A stretch of DNA of 64,000 bases from Epiperipatus broadwayi (lineage: Eukaryota; Onychophora; Udeonychophora; Euonychophora; Peripatidae), in NCBI GenBank assembly GCA_028023455.1, contig JAQFVV010000027.1, positions 5,701,845 through 5,765,844 of the forward strand, written 5' to 3'. Positions 56,665-64,000 of this stretch are shown here, one piece after another. A model generated the notes under the pieces. It was not told the DNA's origin. It saw only the letters and a program-made list of their open reading frames with translations, and did not search any database. The stretch's first letter is position 1, and each line of letters begins with the position of its first letter. Position numbers and translations under genes: made by a program.

Positions 56665-58865
56665 TGATATATATAAGTTAAAGAAGGAAATTGTTTAAAG
56701 AAAAAAAAAGACTTAATGAAATAAAATATAGAAAGTTTAAATTTTTATTTATAACTATTTTTAAAATATATGATGGCAGAAATAGATAAGATAAATTTCT
56801 TAATTAAATAGAATCCATTAAGAAAAGGAATTTAATTTATAAACATTTTTTTTAATTAGATGAAATAATAGATACAGGGAAAATTTCAAACAACGTAATG
56901 GAAAAAATAATTTTTCTTTGTTCTCTGTCTTATACTTGCTATAACCTTTGCTGAAGGTTTGATATTAAGAATTTTTACTGGAAAAAGTTTGCTGAAAAAT
57001 TTGACATTGTGAAATCTTGCATGCTGTACTTACTTCAAGCCATAGTCTATTTGTTCAGCATATATATATCTATAAATTCAAAATGTGCTACTTTGCAAAA
57101 ATGAGGGAATAATCTTCTTTGCCTTCGCTCTCCTATCCGTTCCCGAGACCGGAGTTGTAACAATATGAGCCAGCCAGGGAACTAAAGTGTCTGCCCTGTA
57201 TGCCTGCACTGTATCAGCTAATATCTGCCTTCAAAACATGAAAAACAATTTGAAGAACCGAGAAGACTTGTTAGAAACGTCAAATGAACCCATCTTGACC
57301 CACCCCATCTAGTTACCAGTAACTATCAAATAAATTTTAAAAAACCACTTTGTAATTTGTAAATTAAATATAGATTTATGTTGTTTTATATATATTGGAA
57401 ATTATATACGTATAATATTCTATATTTATTTTTATTAATATTTTAATTGGTGTGGCTTTGATACGTATAATGGCGACAATGACTCTTATTGATTTAAGTG
57501 GAAAATGCTCACTAAACTTGATCGCCATTATACACCTATAATTAAATATTTCATTTTTTTATTTTTAAAGAAAAGAGAGAAAGCAAAACGCAGAAAATGC
57601 AAATCCCCCTTTTAAAAATCACTTTTAACTATTAAAGATTCTATTTAGTTTTTGTTTTTTTTTATAAAAAGAAAAGAAAGATCCCTACCAATGTTACTTT
57701 CATTATACATTTTTTTCCCAATGGAAGAGTTACGAATGTATAATCCTATTTTTGAAGAATGCAAAATAAAATAAGCGTTCGTATTTATTCTATTTGTAAA
57801 AAAGAAAAAGAGTGTACATTTGACTATATATATTTAAAGTTTTAAATTACATATTGACTGTGGGTAGACGGATTACCTGCCTTTTTTGTTTAAGTGATCT
57901 CAAGTTTATGAAAGGAAAGTAAGAATTATTATGGTATAATGGATTATCTGTTTGGTTAGACTTTCGTAATGTTTATATAAATATATTTGCAAAGATTTTT
58001 TTTAAAAAAAAATTAAAGGTCGTTTGACCATATTTGTATTATATTGCTCTCTGGGTTGATCTGTGAGCGTCTCAGCATGTGTTCAGCGCACTCTTTTACC
58101 AAATCCACATAGGAAAATACTTGCTTCGTAATCACAATGATGATTAATGAAATTGGATTTCATCTCTTTCAGAATATTTATATGTATAAGAATACATAAC
58201 TGGACATAAGCAATAAAACTCCTGCCTAAATTCGGATCACGCAGTCAGCGAACGAATTCCATTTTCTCTAACTCAGTTTAGAGACGGAGAGCTATCCAGA
58301 CTTCATGTTAGCCACTTGGTTTTTGCCATCATGTCTCGAGACCCATCCTAGCTCACAATATTTCATTGCCTTAGGATGTAATATTATATATATTTATTAA
58401 AGAAAAACCTTTAAAATATTATAAAAGCTGAAAATATCCGTTCGGGTCACTATTTAATTTTTAGAAAAGGGCTGTACTTTAAATGCGTCCAAAATATGTT
58501 TTAGTTAGTTTAACCATTTATTTCTTACTTTGTACTCTCACCATAGAGTCAACTGAAATTATGTCTTCTCTTTAAATTGTGTAATCTGACCGTTGGCTAG
58601 AAATATTCCCAAAATTATAATAGAAATTTGTCCTTTTTTTTTTTGTTCTCATGACAGAAAGATGATTTCCTACATATCTGTATACGGTTGCAGGGAAAAT
58701 AGCCTGCAACACCATTAATAAAAAGCGTTGTGTAGTTCTGCTAATGTAAATAATAAGTTTCTTTTGTCTTTCATTCACTACAATTAAAACCACATTATAT
58801 ATGTATGTACACCTGGTCATTATATATGTTAAAAATTCCTTTTTGTGGTCTCTTCTCTCCCTGAC
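56665..58865. other. Sequence upstream of the first found GPR155 exon
   Basis: The missing start-codon exon could lie here. GC-richer islands occur at about 57115-57300 and 58040-58350. No ATG with an in-phase GT donor and acceptable context was convincing. A small palindrome (57466-57532) and AT-rich filler make up the rest. Confidence 0.4.
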
Positions 58866-58894
58866 TACCGGGCATACATTAGGAATAAATTATA

Positions 58895-58980
58895 GTGAGA
58901 TTTGGGGAGTAAGTTGCTCAATAGCAATCTGGAGGAGTGGGTGAAGTTCGAACCCCCTCTACCTGCATCTCTAGGTTAGG
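58895..58980 (+). repeat. tRNA-derived SINE head
   Basis: B-box-like GAAGTTCGAACCCCCTCTAC, preceded by GTTGCTCAATAGC in an A-box position. It resembles the arms of the inverted pair at 29700-30160. Confidence 0.5.
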
Positions 58981-59291
58981 TTAAAGCAGCTCTATTTTTC
59001 ATACCGTTACAATTAGCACCAGGTAAAAATTCCTATGGCTTATTTATCTAATGACCTAGTTTTTAATAAATACTTTTATGAGAGCATGGGTAATGTCATT
59101 ATACATTAGTGAGTATGGCTACAACAATGAATTAATGTTGATATTATTCAAATAGTTTGTATATATGGTCGTAAATATAGCTGCTCTTTTAATGCCGTTA
59201 CATAAAACCTTATTTTCATTAGTGTTTATTGTATTATTAGGTATTTCAACCTTTGCTTTCTCTTATGAGCCCTCTTTCTTATACCAAATTT

Positions 59292-59365
59292 AAGCCAATA
59301 AACATCACATGATCACTATTTATTATATTTGCTCAATATGTATGGAGAGTTTTGCCAGTTTTATA
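59292..59365 (+). repeat. Foldback MITE F1, terminal fragment
   Basis: ATAAACATCACATGATCACT followed by TATGGAGAGTTTTGCCAGTT. Confidence 0.65.
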
Positions 59366-59802
59366 CCAAATTGTTATCTAAAATTCATAACTAAGGAAAG
59401 ATAATTCTTAAGAAGTTTATCAGCAAAATTATACCCACACACAAACCTACCAACGATACAAGGTTATTTTTCTTTTAAATAATCCAGTAGTTGCAGAGAT
59501 CAGAAACAATTTTACAATATTATATTATCACATATATTGAACATATAAATATATTTATAATTTTATTCAAACGCTACTGGTGAAATATATTGTGGCAAAT
59601 AATTGAGAGATCACTAGAATTTTTAATAGAAAAGAAAAAAACTGACAAAAAAAAACAACCCATGTTTGTGGAATTTCATAAAGAATGTAAATTCTTTAGG
59701 ATGAGAAAAAAAATTTGTTATAGATTCAAATTCTCATATCAATTATAAATCTTATTTTTTTAAAACCTAAATACTATAATAAATATGTTATATTATATAT
59801 TG

Positions 59803-60200
59803 CAGGGGTCCCCAACCTTTTTGCACTTAAAAGCGCATTCTATAATACCGGCCAGATAGCTGGCACCACTTATTTTTTCAACCAAGTGGTGGGCACCATT
59901 TATTTTTTCAATGTAAATTTACAATTGGATATTGTTAATAATACACATAATGTACAAAAAAATATTTATTTCAAAAATAAAATTTTAACATATAATTAGC
60001 ATTTATATTTTTACGCTGTAAAAGTATAAAATGCCCTACAATTTGATTACAATTCAATACAATAATTTATAAGAAATTTTAAAAATTAAATTTATTTGTA
60101 TCAGATAAATAATTTTTTATCATGTTTGGATAGCGTCGGACACACGTAAAATGGTCTACGGGCACAATGGCGCCCACGGGCATAGGGTTGGGGACGCCTG
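59803..60200. mobile_element. hAT-type MITE (398 bp) with perfect 8-bp duplication
   Basis: Starts CAGGGGTCCCCAACC and ends with the inverse of CAGGCGTCCCCAACC. It is flanked on both sides by ATATATTG (59795-59802 and 60201-60208), an exact 8-bp target-site duplication as made by hAT transposases. No coding capacity. Confidence 0.9.
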
Positions 60201-60209
60201 ATATATTGT

Positions 60210-63200
60210 AACCGTCTAACTGGTCATAAATCATGCCGCACATTTTAGTGACTAAATTCTCCTATGCAACCTATCATACTCTCATTATCAAGAAATATAA
60301 GCATAAAGAAATAAAAATGTAAAACTAACGAAATGATTCCTGTATTGAATAAAACTAGCATGAAACTATAGATCTAAAGAAGATCACAAAATGACTAATA
60401 AAGATAATAACTTCTGGTCAAACCAGCTTTGAAATCCACACAAACAAAAGGTGATGAGTTAAATTTGATATTCAGCAAACCAATAAATAACTAATAATTA
60501 TATCTCTGGAATGATTATGAAATTATGATGTACATGACTAAATGGATAATGGAAAAAAGTAATAATTGAATAGTGGAATAAAATGAGTCTAAGAATGAAA
60601 AGAAAAGAATGAAGATGTATGAGAATAATGAATGATTAAGATGATGATAGAATAAGAGTTAATGAATAGTTAAGATGCTAAAAGAATAAAAGTTAATGTA
60701 TGATTAATCAATTATGATAATGAATTAATGTTAAATGAGAATGAATAAATACAAGTACGATCAAGATGAAATTGAAGAACAATGTTAATGATGGAGACTC
60801 AAATCTTAAACTATAAACTAATATGGTATTAAATGGTAAAAAGATAAGCTAAATAAAAATAGGGATTTCAAGCTTGACATAACCAGAGTAGTTATCATAA
60901 AGTTAAAACAAGCTATACTTTTTACAACAAAAGAAGTAATTTATACCTTAAAGTTTGGTTGACTTTCATAAAACAGTGAAAGTAATCTATTTCAAGTCCA
61001 ACTATAATAATTAACTAGATATAAAATTTATTACAAATTTAAATTCTACCTTGAAACTTAACAACTAATTCTTCTCAGGGTTCAAACACTCAAATCATTA
61101 TACAAAATATATTTGGGTCAGTGAGAGGGATTTTACCACTACCGAATAGAATGCACAAAACAGCTCTCAATATAAACTCAAATTAAGAACTATATTTAGC
61201 AGTTACACATAAACTTTATGAACTCAATAACTCTTATAACTTTAATATTTAAGAAATAGGAATAACTTTTTAATAAATAAATACAATAACTTACCAAATT
61301 CCTTTTCTCAAATAATTATAAACCATGTGATCAAGATCAGTGAATGATAGCTCTGTGGGTTCAACTAAACCAATTAAATCAATATTATATTTATCTTTTA
61401 ATCTATTACTTAAAATAATCTGTACTCTAAGTTATTAACATTTTGATTATATGTGTGATGATGCATTAGATGTACTAATAAATTATAAGGCTTAACAAAT
61501 TATTATGATATAGCATAATATAGTTAATAGTACTATATTGGTCGATGATGATTTCAATTTATAATTTTCTGATAGGTCGATAGCAATAACAATAATAGTG
61601 TATATATGGTGATTAGCAATAAGACTACAGGCAACTAAATAAATTTTTAAAAACAAAAACTTTATTTACAATATTTACAAATTTTAATTCAAAGACATGG
61701 CATGAAATAAAACCAATATATTAAATTAAACTCAGGGATGGGAAAATACTCGTATCCCATTGACCATATTCTTAGTCAATACCACCAGCTTATGCGATGA
61801 TATTCAAAGTATCACTTATTACTGTTTAGCCTATTTTAAAGAATAAGATCATGAAACCTTATTGAAACTGAACTAGCACTTACATTACAAAAACAACAGT
61901 GTATTTAGGACCTTATGGTATGCACCAAATTTTAAATTTGGAATTCAAAAGTTATAAAGGGGTGCATTATATCAAAACCATTTCTTTTATCAGAATATGA
62001 TAAGGGCAATTATCATATTCTGCGCAATTAATAACTGATTAAAATTTGAGATGAATAGGTTTGGTGTATTAAAGTAAGAATAGACATCAAAAGTCAAATA
62101 CACTGTAACGGTCGCTGCCTGCGTCTCTATACGCATTGAGCATGACATGCATTTCCTAACATCGAGCAGCAATTAAGAAATATTCAAAGGCATCCAAAAT
62201 ATACATTACTATAATCATACCTTTGAAAGGTTCGTTTACTGCAACCTTTGCGCACCACCCTAAGAAAGAGATTGCTCCCCTGTTTAAGGGATATGATCAT
62301 GTAATTAATAAAGAGTTATAATCTCTTATATTTTCTTTTTTTTATATATAAAATCGATAGAAAAGTGAATGCCTAACGAACGATTCCCGATCCCGGTAAG
62401 TTTAATCCCTGACTAGCTCAATCAAATCATGATCTCGGGGATGGTGGTTTGTTGCTTCGTTAACAGAAAAGGTCAAACAATAATATCATTATCAAATACA
62501 CAGCACAACGCCACACTTTAAACTTAGATGTTAAATTTATTAAGCCCTCTATGGTTATATAAATATTTACAGAATAAAGAAGAGAATAAACACACACACA
62601 TAAACGATATTAATTAAAATTCAAGCGTATAAATAAATTTTAAATAGTTTCATAAATGGGAAAGGAATGGTCTGAAATTCTCCCCTGCTTACACTTTAAA
62701 CCCAAAACTTGGAATAAATTACTTATATGAAAACAATGTGTATTGGCCATGGTCTGCACGTGTTTCATAATAAAAAAAAATGACTTAGCCACGAGTTAAT
62801 GATATTTGAATCTTAAAAGTTCCATAATATGAGTCCTGCACGTGGTGGACAATAATAATTATTTGGAACACTTTCTTACACACTGTTATTCCTTATGAAA
62901 ACAATCCTGCACTTAGCGGATGAAATAAATTTACTATTATTTCAAAGCGAAACACATGAATCCAATGACCAAACCACCCAACTATTTCTATTTAACTATT
63001 TTGAAATATTTCATATTTACTTTCTCTTTTCTTTTATATAATTTATTTAGATACTCCAAAGAATTACGTGTACCTTTACAATCTCAACTAGAGCCTTAAG
63101 GGTTGCAAGTATATAGTTATATATAACTTTATATTCAAAAAAATGTGTACATGTGAAAACACTAAGTTTTGGGCAGACAATATTCTGTAAACATTCTAAT

Positions 63201-64000
63201 AGACAATTCCATTTCCCCTTTGAGGTTATTTTGTATATATCTCATATTCCATTCAATTGCCAGTATTCAATACTATCTCATTTGCTATCTCAACATTAAG
63301 CATGGAGATTTTTACAAACCCAGTCTTTAAGTTAACAAAACCATGGAGAAAAGACAATGGAATTCAGAGGTATGATGACACCAGCTATTTTAATCATTAC
63401 ATTGCAGATTAAAACTACTACCTGATTGATCAGCTATGGTGCACATGGGCATATTCATTGTTATATTTTTTTCATGTATTGCAAACATTCCATTATACTA
63501 ATGAAGGATATCAGGTTTCTCTAAGTTAATTGCATCTACCTACAGCAATAGCAGTTGGAGGTAGGGGGTGAGGTGGATGTTGCTAGCCGCTGAGTCTTAA
63601 TCTGGAAATGAGCAAAGCGCCTCTTTTATTTGAGTCTCTTCGTTAGTTTCTTACCACGGAATAACATCATCGATCCCAAGGGGAAAAAAACTCTTATTAA
63701 AATTTATAAGTTAACATTTTCTAACTTAATTAACTTGCTTTTTTCATTTCTTTAATAGGCCTGCTATTTCTTGCTTTTTATTTAAAGAATTGTTTTTAAT
63801 TAACTAATTATAACATACCTATTCTTTAACTATTTAACTTTTCAATTTTTGAAATGAAATTTTTTTTTCTACAGTAAATAGAAATTATCTATTTTTTAAA
63901 ATCAACGACAATTACTATAATTTTCAATAATTTCACATAAAATCAATTATGCTTCTGAAAAATATAATATTTTAGAGCATTTCTATTTTTACAATAATTT
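60210..64000. other. AT-rich sequence without recognised genes
   Basis: Contains a purine-rich stretch with a 34-bp imperfect direct repeat (about 60630-60698) and a CA run near 62590. Patches of more balanced composition lie at 62100-62460 and 63540-63670. The open frame at 61990-62172 has no recognisable domain. A distant GPR155 first exon cannot be excluded. Confidence 0.45.

Overview
This window is strongly AT-rich animal DNA. It holds one recognisable protein-coding gene, on the minus strand, spread across about 50 kb with kilobase-sized introns. The rest is a dense mixture of decayed transposable elements: non-LTR retrotransposon (LINE) fragments, tRNA-derived SINEs, foldback MITEs, three hAT-type elements with target-site duplications and one longer terminal-inverted-repeat element. 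Base composition, intron size and repeat content suggest an invertebrate, perhaps an arthropod such as a chelicerate, but no taxon is proved. There are no operons, no ribosome binding sites and no prokaryotic features.

The gene is an orthologue of GPR155, also called LYCHOS, a lysosomal membrane protein that combines a PIN/auxin-carrier-like transporter domain with a GPCR-like seven-helix domain. I could place twelve exons with consistent AG/GT junctions and reading phases, in transcription order: 55226-55070, 50084-49842, 44897-44498, 39845-39680, 33999-33841, 33577-33494, 27708-27503, 24810-24717, 17548-17338, 10550-10267, 7248-7153 and 5599-5535. Together they encode about 721 residues. 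The exon carrying the start codon lies upstream of 55226 and was not found; it may be beyond 64000. The C-terminal DEP-domain exons lie downstream of 5535 and were not found, so they are probably beyond position 1. The known family biology is cholesterol sensing and relay to mTORC1 through GATOR1. The proline and tyrosine of the first-helix cholesterol site are conserved here.

Layout. 1-5534: introns or flank with SINE and foldback-element copies, a near-perfect 30-bp hairpin and a possible plus-strand micro-exon. 5535-10550: three GPR155 exons among foldback elements. 10551-17337: a LINE reverse-transcriptase relic split by a tRNA-Gly-like SINE, next to a 145-bp near-perfect inverted repeat. 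17338-27708: three exons, a LINE fragment, a hAT MITE nested in another MITE, and a large foldback MITE with a recent half-copy. 27709-33493: a repeated SINE module, an inverted SINE pair and a Penelope-like 3' end. 33494-44897: four exons. 44898-55226: a minisatellite, LINE relics, a SINE with clear target-site duplication, a 1.2-kb TIR element and a hAT deletion derivative keeping the start of a ZBED/GTF2IRD2-like transposase. 55227-64000: mostly AT-rich DNA with another hAT MITE.

Most open reading frames in the window are chance frames in repeats or out-of-frame shadows of the GPR155 exons.
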